The notes under the pieces were generated by a model. The model did not search any database. It was not told where the DNA came from and worked only from the letters and a program-made list of their open reading frames with translations. A stretch of 64,000 nucleotides of DNA from Sphingomicrobium astaxanthinifaciens (GTDB lineage: Bacteria > Pseudomonadota > Alphaproteobacteria > Sphingomonadales > Sphingomonadaceae). This document shows positions 56,173 through 64,000 of this stretch, in pieces (position 1 is the stretch's first letter; each line of letters begins with the position of its first letter). The DNA lies in contig NZ_JAKNYM010000002.1 in NCBI RefSeq assembly GCF_022865105.1, positions 1 through 64,000 of the forward strand, in the 5' to 3' direction. A program made the position numbers and the translations under genes.

Positions 56173-58506
56173 ATGTACCAGGCCCCCGACCGTTACAAGC
56201 GGATGATCTCGGCCAAGCTGCCTGACGGCGCCTCGCTCGGCGTCGCGCAGGGCGTGCGCGACGACCAGGCGTCCACCCCCTTGCGCGACGTGCAGCTGAT
56301 CAGCCGTGCCCAGCTCGCGCCCTTCTTCGCCGCCGCCAATATCCTCGCCGCGCTCCTGTTCGCCGCCTCGATGCATTCGAGCATCGACCTCTTGCTGATG
56401 ATCGGCTGGATCCTCGCCGTGGGGGCGGTCAACGTCGCCATGACGATGCTCGCGCGGCGGCAGGCGATCACCCATATCGGGCGCTCGGGACGCCGAGTGC
56501 CGCACTGGCTGATGCTGTCCGACGTCGCGTTGCGCGCGGCCGTCTGGCTGGCGCTGCCGATGATGGTGTTCGCCGGCCTCTCGCCCTCCGACCAGATCAT
56601 CGCCGCCTCGGTCATCGCCGGGCTCGGGGTCGCCGCGCTGGGCCTCGTCGCGGTCCCGACCGCGGCGATGACGTGGATGACCGTCTTCGTCACCGCGCTG
56701 TGCGTCAACCTCTTCATCGGGCGCCAGACCGTGCCGTTCGAGCATATGGTCGCGATCATCTTCGTGATCGGCGTGGCGATGGCCGGGGTGATGACGGTGG
56801 CGCGCTGGGCCTTCCACCAGCTCAAGACCAACGCCGATGTCGGCTCGCAGTCGGAAAGCGCCTCGCTTCTCCTCCAGGAATATGAAAAGCGCGGGGTCGG
56901 CTGGCTGTGGCAAGTCGACGAGGAAAACCGCGTCACCTACCTGTCGAGCCGGATGGTCGCGCTGATCGGGCGCCCGTCGTCGGCGATCATCGGCCATTCG
57001 CTGCCCGCGCTGCTCGGCGGGCAGAAGGAGTTCGGCGACGTCCTGTTCGAACACAAGCCCTTCCAGAACCTCGAGATGCAGCTCGAGACGTCGCACGGCA
57101 CGCGCTGGATCAGCCTCGCGGGCGATCCGATCATCGACCATGCCGGGCGCTTCGCGGGCTTTCGCGGGGTCGGCAGCGACATCACCGAGGTGCGCCGCCA
57201 GCAGGAACGGCTCACTCACCTAGCCAATGTCGACGTGCTCTCGGGGCTGCCCAATCGCGGCCGCGTGCGCCAGCTCGCGGGCGAGGCGTTGCGGCAGGCG
57301 ACCAGCTCGAACGTGCCCTGCGCGGTGATGTTCCTCGACCTCGACGGGTTCAAGCCGGTCAACGACACCTTCGGCCATCCCAAGGGCGATGCGGTGCTGC
57401 AGGCGGTCGCCAAGCGGCTGGTCGACGAGGTCGGCGACATGGGCCATGTCGGTCGCATGGGGGGCGATGAATTCGCCGTCATCGTCACCGACGCGCAGAG
57501 CCGCAAGGGCGTGCAGGCGCTCGCCGAGCGCATCATCGCCTCGGTCGCCGAACCCTATATGATCGACCAGATCGAGATCCGCATCGGCGTCTCGATCGGC
57601 TGCGCCTTCGGCCCCATTGACGGCGCTACCGTCGACGACCTCATCCTCAAGGCCGACCTTGCGCTCTACGAGGCCAAGAACGCGGGCCGCGGGGTCGCCA
57701 AATATTTCTCCTCCGAACTGATGAGCGAGCAGGAAGACCGCGTCCGGCTCGAGAGCGACCTGCGCGCCGCGATCGCCTCGAAACAGTTCCACCTCCTCTA
57801 CCAGCCGCTCGTCTCGGCCAAGGACCAGAAGCTGATCGGCTTCGAGGCGCTGATCCGCTGGAACCACCCGCAGCGCGGGCTCGTGCCGCCCCCGGTCTTC
57901 ATCCCGATCGCCGAGGAATGCGGGCTGATGATGGAAATCGGCCAGTGGGTCATCGAGGAAGCGTGCAAGACGCTGGCGCAATGGCCCGAACCGATCACCG
58001 TCGCGGTCAACGTCAGCCCCAAGCAGATCCAGATGCCCTCCCTGCCCCAGCTCGTCAGCCAGGCGCTGGCGCGGCACAAGGTCCCCGGCAACCGCCTCGA
58101 GCTCGAGGTCACCGAGGGCATCTTCCTCGGCAACAATTCGGCCACCCTCGAGATCCTCCAGCGCCTGCGCCAATTGGGCGTCGGCATCGCGCTCGACGAC
58201 TTCGGCACCGGCTACTCCTCGATCGGCTATTTGAACAAGGCGGTGTTCCACAAGCTGAAGATCGACGGCAGCTTCGTGCGCGAGGCGGGCACCCGCGAGG
58301 AAAATGTCGCGATCATCAAGTCGATCGTCCAGCTCGCCAAGTCGTTCCGCATGAACGTCACCGCCGAGGGGGTCGAGACCGCCGAGGACTTCGAGCGCAT
58401 GCGCAACCTCGGGGTCGATACCATCCAGGGCTATCTGTTCGGCCGCCCGCTCACCTACGAACGCGCCAACCAGATGGTCGTCGGCCTCTCGCGCAAGGTC
58501 GGTTGA
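56173..58506 (+). CDS. PAS-GGDEF-EAL cyclic-di-GMP turnover protein
   Basis: A 777-aa inner-membrane protein. Five or six hydrophobic helices occupy about 50-215, then a PAS domain (GVGWLWQVDEENRVTYLSSR), a GGDEF domain with the intact motif at 430-434, and an EAL domain with Glu558-Ala-Leu and DDFGTGYSS. Both catalytic signatures look complete, so it may act as synthase, phosphodiesterase or both. No RxxD inhibitory site is seen at the usual place just before GGDEF. It is a plausible regulator of adhesin or motility output. Confidence 0.93.
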   Translation: MYQAPDRYKRMISAKLPDGASLGVAQGVRDDQASTPLRDVQLISRAQLAPFFAAANILAALLFAASMHSSIDLLLMIGWILAVGAVNVAMTMLARRQAITHIGRSGRRVPHWLMLSDVALRAAVWLALPMMVFAGLSPSDQIIAASVIAGLGVAALGLVAVPTAAMTWMTVFVTALCVNLFIGRQTVPFEHMVAIIFVIGVAMAGVMTVARWAFHQLKTNADVGSQSESASLLLQEYEKRGVGWLWQVDEENRVTYLSSRMVALIGRPSSAIIGHSLPALLGGQKEFGDVLFEHKPFQNLEMQLETSHGTRWISLAGDPIIDHAGRFAGFRGVGSDITEVRRQQERLTHLANVDVLSGLPNRGRVRQLAGEALRQATSSNVPCAVMFLDLDGFKPVNDTFGHPKGDAVLQAVAKRLVDEVGDMGHVGRMGGDEFAVIVTDAQSRKGVQALAERIIASVAEPYMIDQIEIRIGVSIGCAFGPIDGATVDDLILKADLALYEAKNAGRGVAKYFSSELMSEQEDRVRLESDLRAAIASKQFHLLYQPLVSAKDQKLIGFEALIRWNHPQRGLVPPPVFIPIAEECGLMMEIGQWVIEEACKTLAQWPEPITVAVNVSPKQIQMPSLPQLVSQALARHKVPGNRLELEVTEGIFLGNNSATLEILQRLRQLGVGIALDDFGTGYSSIGYLNKAVFHKLKIDGSFVREAGTREENVAIIKSIVQLAKSFRMNVTAEGVETAEDFERMRNLGVDTIQGYLFGRPLTYERANQMVVGLSRKVG

Positions 58507-58531
58507 GCGTTCACGGTCGGCCGGGCGCGCG

Positions 58532-60943
58532 CTAGCGCACCAGCTGGCAGAGCGCGTCCTCGAGCGCATCGGGCGAGAAGGGCTTGACCAGGATCGGCGC
58601 CGCGGGCGCGACCGCGCGGATCGTCTCGGTCTCGCTGTAGCCCGAGATGAACAGGATCGGCTGGTCGGGGGCCCGCGCGAGGATTCGCGCCGCCACCTCC
58701 GCGCCCGACAGTCCGGGCATCGCGAAATCGATCAGCGCGACGTCGAACCGCCCGGGCTCGAACGCGTCGCACCCCGACGGGCCGTCGCCCGCCACCACGA
58801 CGCGCGCGCCGCAATCCTCGAGCGTCTGCTCGATGAACCCGCGCACGTCGCGGTCATCGTCGATCACCAGGATCGAGCGCCCTGCGATCGAGTGCGCGCT
58901 GGGCCCACTCACGGCGGGATCGCGGGCGGTATCGGCGGGCGCGTCGGCGAAGCGGAAGTAGAGCTTGACGGTCGTGCCCTCGCCGAGGGCGCTGTCGATC
59001 CGCGCGGCGCCGCCCGACTGGCGCACCATCCCGTAGACCATCGACAGCCCGAGCCCGGTGCCCTTGCCGACCTCCTTGGTGGTGAAGAAGGGCTCGAACG
59101 CCTTCTGCACGGTGCGCGGCGCCATCCCGGTGCCGGTATCGCTCACCCCCAGCTCGAGATAGTCGCCGGGCACCGCCTCGCCGTCGTCGTCGATGCGGGC
59201 AGTGCGCGTCGCCAGCGTGAGCCGCCCGCCGGTCGCCATCGCGTCGCGCGCGTTGATCGCCAGGTTGAGCAGCGCCACCTCGAGCTGGGTCGGGTCGGCG
59301 AGGATCTGCGCATCGCTGTCCTCGATCTCCCAATGCACCTCGTACCGCCCCCCCATCGCGTTGGCGATCAGCGGCCCGACCTCGCGCAGCACGTCGCCGA
59401 TCCGCACCGGGCGGACCTCGAGCTTCTGGACCCGGCTGAAGGTCAGCAGCTGGCCGGTCAGCCGCGCGCCGCGCTGCGCGGCCGCGAGCGCATTGTCGGC
59501 ATAGCGCTTGAGCTTCTCGTCCTCGACCCGCTTGGCGATGAGGTCGAGCCCGCCGAGCACCACCGTCAGGAGGTTGTTGAAGTCGTGCGCGATGCCGCCG
59601 GTCAGCTGCCCGAGCGCCTCCATCTTCTGCGACTGGCGCAGCTGGCTCTCGGCCGCCTTGAGCGCGGTCACGTCGCGCGCCTCGCCGACCAGATACTGGG
59701 GGCGCCCCTCGGCGTCGCGGACCGGGCGGACGGTCAGCAGGTGGGTCGCGTGCGCGGTCGTCAGGTCGAGGTCGATCTCGGCGCGCGCCTCCTCGCCGCG
59801 CGCGGCCGCCTCGATCAGCCGGCGCATGACCCCTGCATTGCCCGGATGATCGGCGACCGGGGGCAGCTCCCACGCCGGCCGGTCGCTCTGCAACGCGGCC
59901 TCGCCCAGCGCCTTGCGCGCGGCGCGGTTCATGTCGATGTAGCGCCCGTCGAGCCCGATCAGCGCGACCATGTCGAGCGTGTCGAACACCGCCTGGAAGC
60001 GCAATTCCTTCGACGCCAGCTCGCCCCGCTGGTCGGCCACCTCGCGGCGCAGCCGGCTCTCCGCCTCCTTGCTCGCGCTGATATCGGTCGCGGTCCCGAT
60101 ATAGCCGTCGTTGTTACCGGCGGCATCGACCCGAGGCTGGATCTGCGCGGCGAGCCAGCGATACGCGCCGTCGTGGCGCCGGATGCGCGCGCAGAAGGAG
60201 AAGGCGCCCCCCGCCTTGAGCCCCTCGACCAGCGCCGCGCGCAGCGTCTCCTCGTCGTCGGGATGCACGAGGTCGGTCCAGTCGAGCGCCGCGGCGGCCT
60301 CGCGGTCGCAGCCGACGAAATCGGCATAGGCCTGGTTGATGAAGTCGCGGCGCCCTTCGCGATCGGTGACCCAGATCGGCACCGGCGCGCTGTCGGCGAT
60401 GCGCCGGAACCGGTGTTCGCTCTCGCGCAGCGCCCGCTCGGCGCCGCGCTGTCCGGTCACGTCGTTGATGATGAGGATGATGCCGCGCACCTCCCCGTCG
60501 CTGCCGACATGGGGGATATATTCGGCCTGCGTCGTCAGCCGGCCGCGGCGCGGATGCTCATATTCGGCGGCGAAATATTGCGCCTCGCCCGCCAGCGCGC
60601 GCTCGAGCATCGGGCGCCGCGCGGCATAGCTTCGCGGTCCCATCATCGCCGCGACCTGCTGCCCGATGATGGCCTCGCGCGGGCGCCCGAGCCAGCGCGC
60701 CAGCGGCGCGTTGAGGAAGCGGTAGCGCAGCTTGGTGTCGCAATAGGCGATCATCACCGGCAGCGCATCGGCGATCGCGACGATGCCGTCGAAGTCGATC
60801 GTGTCGGGCAAGTTGGCGACGAGCGACCTGAGTTCGTGCCCGACGTCTTGCGCGCGGCTCGGCCCGTCCCGCTTGGCGCGGCGAGCGGCATCCGACTCCC
60901 CCGTGGGCGAGGCGGGCGACTCGTGTTCCCCCATTCGCTCCAT
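58532..60943 (-). CDS. Hybrid PAS sensor histidine kinase with receiver
   Basis: An 803-aa cytoplasmic hybrid kinase with three PAS-type domains (about 50-165, 180-300, 320-435). HisKA follows with His453 in GGIAHDFNNLL, then an HATPase (LLNLAINARDAM, GKGTGLGLSMVYG) and a C-terminal receiver with Asp739 (LIDFAMPG) and Lys in LVKPFSP. No transmembrane segment or DNA-binding domain. It is convergent with the GGDEF-EAL gene; output partner unknown. Confidence 0.92.
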   Translation of the reverse strand: MERMGEHESPASPTGESDAARRAKRDGPSRAQDVGHELRSLVANLPDTIDFDGIVAIADALPVMIAYCDTKLRYRFLNAPLARWLGRPREAIIGQQVAAMMGPRSYAARRPMLERALAGEAQYFAAEYEHPRRGRLTTQAEYIPHVGSDGEVRGIILIINDVTGQRGAERALRESEHRFRRIADSAPVPIWVTDREGRRDFINQAYADFVGCDREAAAALDWTDLVHPDDEETLRAALVEGLKAGGAFSFCARIRRHDGAYRWLAAQIQPRVDAAGNNDGYIGTATDISASKEAESRLRREVADQRGELASKELRFQAVFDTLDMVALIGLDGRYIDMNRAARKALGEAALQSDRPAWELPPVADHPGNAGVMRRLIEAAARGEEARAEIDLDLTTAHATHLLTVRPVRDAEGRPQYLVGEARDVTALKAAESQLRQSQKMEALGQLTGGIAHDFNNLLTVVLGGLDLIAKRVEDEKLKRYADNALAAAQRGARLTGQLLTFSRVQKLEVRPVRIGDVLREVGPLIANAMGGRYEVHWEIEDSDAQILADPTQLEVALLNLAINARDAMATGGRLTLATRTARIDDDGEAVPGDYLELGVSDTGTGMAPRTVQKAFEPFFTTKEVGKGTGLGLSMVYGMVRQSGGAARIDSALGEGTTVKLYFRFADAPADTARDPAVSGPSAHSIAGRSILVIDDDRDVRGFIEQTLEDCGARVVVAGDGPSGCDAFEPGRFDVALIDFAMPGLSGAEVAARILARAPDQPILFISGYSETETIRAVAPAAPILVKPFSPDALEDALCQLVR

Positions 60944-61124
60944 CGTCCGAGCCTAGCCGAATCCCCGCGCGAATCGATAGCGGTTTTTGGAACGCAACCG
61001 TTACGATTTTGCAAAGGTGGCCCGCGGGGCTGCAACAATAGGGTCAAACGCCGATGCTAAGGCGGTGCCGGATCATCAGACTTCACCCTTGGATCGAGCA
61101 TCACCGGCGACGCAGGAGGGAAGG

Positions 61125-63200
61125 ATGAACATCGCGACGCGTTGGATCGGCGGCGGCCTGTTGCTGGCGGCCGCGAGCACGGCGGGCGGGCAGCAGCCCG
61201 CGCGGCTGGCGGGGCAGGCCGCCGAACTCGAGGCGCCGGCGGTCAACCGCGCCGCCATCCCGCCGCAGGCGGTGGTCCTGCGCGCCGACAACCCGGCGGC
61301 GCTGCTGCGACGCCTGCCCGTGCAACGGCGGCTCGACCTCGACGCGGTGCGCGCGCAGCCGGTGATCGCGCTCGAACAGGGCGAGGCCGACCTGTCCCCG
61401 GTGCTCGCCAACCCGGCCTCGCCGGTCAATATCGCCGCGCGCCTGCGGCAGCAGCCGCAACTCGCCACGGTGAAGGCCGACGTGCTCGAGGTCGCGGAAA
61501 TCCCGCAGGGGCTCGTCGTCCGCCAGTTCCTCGCCTACGAGGTCGGGCTCGGTAGCTGCACCGACCCGGCGCGGCGCCGCGCGCTCGAGGCGCTCGAGAT
61601 CGCCTGTTTCGATGCCACCACCCCGGCGGCGCGCGCCGACGCGCTGGCCGACCCCGACAGCCCCCGCTACCTCGCCGATCCGCGGCGGCGCGCCCGTGCG
61701 CAGGCACAGGCCGACGCGACACGCGCGCGCCAGCAGGCGGCGATCGACCGCGACCTTGCGCAGCTGCGCGCGATGCTCGCCGACCCCGGCCAGCGCGCCG
61801 CGATCGAGGCGGAGATCGGCAGCGCGCAGGCGGCGCGGCTCGCCGCGCTCGACGACGCGGCGCTCGAAGCCGAGCTGGTCAACGCCGCCGAGGTGGCGAT
61901 CGAGGAGGTGATGTTCGTGCCGCAGGTCGAGCCGCGGCGGCTCGATTTTCGCCATCGCGCCGACTTCGGGCGCACCGGCTCGCCGCAGGCGGCCGAGGCC
62001 GAGCTGCGCGCGCGCGACCTCGCGCCGCCACCGGGAGCGCGCGGGCCGGACGCGCTGCGCGCGCCGCCGTCGCGGCCCGGATCGGTCGGCGATATCGCCG
62101 CCGGGCCGCAACTCGATATCAGCGAGGATATCGCGCTGCCGCCCAAGGCCTATCTCACGGGCTTCACGCTGGGCCGGCAACATGAATGGAGCCGGCGCGT
62201 GTCGATCACCATCAAATGGTGCCTGATCGGCTGCAAGCGCACCTACTATCTCGAGCCCTATGCGGGATTCGGCTATGGCATCGGGCTGCGCCTGCCGCTG
62301 CGGGTCGAGGGCACCTACCGCTATCGGCACCAGGACGGGCAGGAACGCGCCTGGCTGGTGCCCGCCTTCGCGCCGTTCGACGGCTCGGCCGCGCAATATG
62401 GCGAGGTCGGCCTGCCGCAGGCCAAGCGCTACGGCGGGCAGGAACTGGTGGCCGAGGCGGACGGCTATGCCGGGTTCCTCTACAAATTGCCCGCGGGCAT
62501 CGACGGCAACGTCGGCGCCGAGGTCGCCCTCGACCTCACCGACCGCCTGCCCCAGCCCTTTCGCGACGGCCAGTTCACCCCGCCCGCGCCCGGCAGTTCG
62601 ACGCCCGAGGTGGGGCGCACCATGAGCGATGTCGACCTGATCGCGGGCCGCGCCAATTTTCACGTGGTCGGGGCGCGGATCCATCCCGCGGTCAAGTTCG
62701 CGCTGGCCAGCAACGGCATCGCCTTCAAGCTGCGCGATCACCTGACCGGGACCGACCAGTGGATGACGACCCCGGGGCAGCCCTATCCGCTCAGCCTCGA
62801 CAGCGGCCATCGCAGCCGCTTCTCGATCGGCGATCCGGTCTATGACCTCGCCTTCGTCATGACCCCGGGGATCGAGGGGCGGGTGTTCGTCGATGTCGCG
62901 CGCTGGTCGCACGTCTGGAAATGGCCCGTCTGGTTCCCGCAACTGTCGGTCAAGCTCCCGCCCACCGGGGTGCAGTTCGGGTGCCACGCGCAGACCGTGT
63001 GCAGCAACGCGCACGAGGTCCGAGCCGCTTATTGGGAGCCGCCCGCGCGCATGCCGACGGCGCAGGACGATCCGCCCGCGGCCCCGACCCGCGCCACCGT
63101 GCCCACGCGCGCCGAGCCGCGGCCCGAACGCGCCGAGCCGCGGCGGACGATCATGCAGGCGCCCCCGCCGCCGCCCGAGGGCCGCGACGAGGACGACTAG
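61125..63200 (+). CDS. Large exported protein of unknown function (691 aa)
   Basis: Starts at ATG 61125 after a strong AGGAGGGAAGG. A signal peptide (WIGGGLLLAAASTAGG) suggests export. Residues 180-290 are an Ala/Arg-rich helical, coiled-coil-like part. The C-terminal half is beta-rich with aromatics (YLEPYAGFGYGIGLRLPL, VGARIHPAVKFALASNGIAF). Four Cys near 360 and 625 could form disulfides. The tail is Pro/Arg-rich. No family recognised; an outer-membrane or surface-associated role is a guess. Confidence 0.75.
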   Translation: MNIATRWIGGGLLLAAASTAGGQQPARLAGQAAELEAPAVNRAAIPPQAVVLRADNPAALLRRLPVQRRLDLDAVRAQPVIALEQGEADLSPVLANPASPVNIAARLRQQPQLATVKADVLEVAEIPQGLVVRQFLAYEVGLGSCTDPARRRALEALEIACFDATTPAARADALADPDSPRYLADPRRRARAQAQADATRARQQAAIDRDLAQLRAMLADPGQRAAIEAEIGSAQAARLAALDDAALEAELVNAAEVAIEEVMFVPQVEPRRLDFRHRADFGRTGSPQAAEAELRARDLAPPPGARGPDALRAPPSRPGSVGDIAAGPQLDISEDIALPPKAYLTGFTLGRQHEWSRRVSITIKWCLIGCKRTYYLEPYAGFGYGIGLRLPLRVEGTYRYRHQDGQERAWLVPAFAPFDGSAAQYGEVGLPQAKRYGGQELVAEADGYAGFLYKLPAGIDGNVGAEVALDLTDRLPQPFRDGQFTPPAPGSSTPEVGRTMSDVDLIAGRANFHVVGARIHPAVKFALASNGIAFKLRDHLTGTDQWMTTPGQPYPLSLDSGHRSRFSIGDPVYDLAFVMTPGIEGRVFVDVARWSHVWKWPVWFPQLSVKLPPTGVQFGCHAQTVCSNAHEVRAAYWEPPARMPTAQDDPPAAPTRATVPTRAEPRPERAEPRRTIMQAPPPPPEGRDEDD

Positions 63201-63228
63201 CGCACGATCGCTCTAGCGCGCGGTCGGT

Positions 63229-64000
63229 CTAGCGCGCGGGCTGGCGCGGGCGACCGGCGCCGCCGCGCGCGCGCTTGGGGGCGCCGCCGGGCGCGCGCTG
63301 GCCGCGATGCCCGCCGGGCTTGCCGCCATGGCGCTGCTGCCCCTCGCCGCGCGCGCCGCCGTCGCCGCCGCCATGCGCCTTCTTGCGGAAGGGCTTGCGT
63401 TCGCCCTCGCCCTCGGCGCGCTGGCGCTGCGGGTGGCGCGGCTTGACCGCATGCTTGGGGCCGCGCTGGCGACGCTGCGGGGGACGGCTGTTGACCCCGT
63501 CGCCCTGCTCCTCGCCCATCGGCGTCCAGCGCCCCTGCGTCGCGCCGCGCGCGGCGGGCTTGGGCAGGTCGGCGGCCTGCTGGTTGAAATTGTCGGGCAG
63601 CCGTGCGGGCGCGAGCTTGACCCCGGTCAGCCGCTCGATGTCGCGCAGATAGGCCTTCTCGTCGGGGGCGCAGAAGCTGATCGCCTCGCCCTCGCGTCCC
63701 GCCCGCGCGGTGCGCCCGATGCGGTGGACATATTGCTCGGGCACGTTGGGCAGCTCGAAGTTGAAGACGTGGCTCACCCCCGGCACGTCGATCCCGCGCG
63801 CGGCGATGTCGGTCGCCACGAGGATGCGCAGCTTGCCCTCACGGAAGCCGTTGAGCGCGGCGGTGCGCTGCCCCTGGCTCTTGTTGCCGTGGATCGCGGC
63901 CGCCTCGACCCCCGCACCGACGAGATGCCGGACGACGCGGTCGGCGCCATGCTTGGTGCGGGTGAAGACGAGCGCGCGGTCGATGCTGTTGTCACGCAGC
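63229..64000 (-). CDS. DEAD-box RNA helicase, C-terminal part (partial)
   Basis: The N-terminus lies outside the window. The visible 257 codons begin in the second RecA-like domain ([34 protein letters not shown]). They include motif V ([11 protein letters not shown]) and motif VI ([13 protein letters not shown]). A long basic Gly/Arg/Lys/His-rich tail of about 130 residues ends RPRQPAR. This tail is typical of RhlE-like helicases that bind structured RNA. Confidence 0.92.
   Translation of the reverse strand, partial: LRDNSIDRALVFTRTKHGADRVVRHLVGAGVEAAAIHGNKSQGQRTAALNGFREGKLRILVATDIAARGIDVPGVSHVFNFELPNVPEQYVHRIGRTARAGREGEAISFCAPDEKAYLRDIERLTGVKLAPARLPDNFNQQAADLPKPAARGATQGRWTPMGEEQGDGVNSRPPQRRQRGPKHAVKPRHPQRQRAEGEGERKPFRKKAHGGGDGGARGEGQQRHGGKPGGHRGQRAPGGAPKRARGGAGRPRQPAR

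Overview
This is a GC-rich chromosomal window that looks alphaproteobacterial, most likely Sphingomonadales. That is inferred from the gene set: an alpha-type SspB, an HWE histidine kinase fused to CheB-CheR, a LOV protein, a T1SS-143/VCBS-type giant surface protein, TonB receptor, DUF4142 lipoproteins and LytTR signalling. No 16S gene is present, so genus is not claimed. Core DNA has very high GC third positions and short intergenic gaps. One segment, about 15.35-27.98 kb, is clearly lower in GC and is a mobile island.

Region 1 (1-15.25 kb, core). The left edge holds the first 2182 codons of a giant repetitive secreted adhesin (minus strand), then an AT-rich promoter region and glycerol kinase glpK. 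On the plus strand follows a decaying DevCA-B-type ABC exporter operon: the permease carries a one-base frameshift and a late stop, the ATPase is intact, and the adaptor is cut to an N-terminal stub. On the minus strand lies a possible light or stress signalling set: a short LOV protein, a CheB-CheR-PAS-HWE kinase and a single-domain response regulator.

Region 2 (15,350-27,982, genomic island). A P4-type tyrosine integrase lies at the left end and tRNA-Ser(GCU) at the right end. A 14-bp copy of the tRNA 3' end at 15,350 marks the other boundary, giving a 12.6-kb element. The left half is satellite-like (integrase, AlpA-like HTH, CHC2/TOPRIM primase, DUF3987 protein) with no virion genes. The right half is cargo: unknown genes, then a compact minus-strand operon of five genes, NudG-like Nudix hydrolase, SRA-HNH modification-dependent endonuclease, a 97-aa unknown, a nuclease-methylase fusion and a type I-like specificity subunit. 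The joins are tight: a TTGA overlap, a 13-nt gap, a 23-nt overlap and a GTGA overlap. This operon is the best candidate in the window for a little-described defence system.

Region 3 (28-64 kb, core). Housekeeping and envelope genes: Crp-family regulator, pyrC, ygfZ with a coupled TonB receptor, a rhodanese lipoprotein, acnA, two tandem DUF4142 paralogues, fumC, a retropepsin-like protein coupled to rimK, sspB, a HIT protein, an NSS and an APC transporter, a PfkB sugar/adenosine kinase, queG, an ABC-2 exporter pair, a VOC protein, a MATE exporter with a DUF7010 protein, a LytS/LytTR two-component pair, an M1 aminopeptidase lipoprotein, a GGDEF-EAL protein, a hybrid histidine kinase, a large unknown exported protein and the C-terminal part of a DEAD-box RNA helicase running off the right edge.
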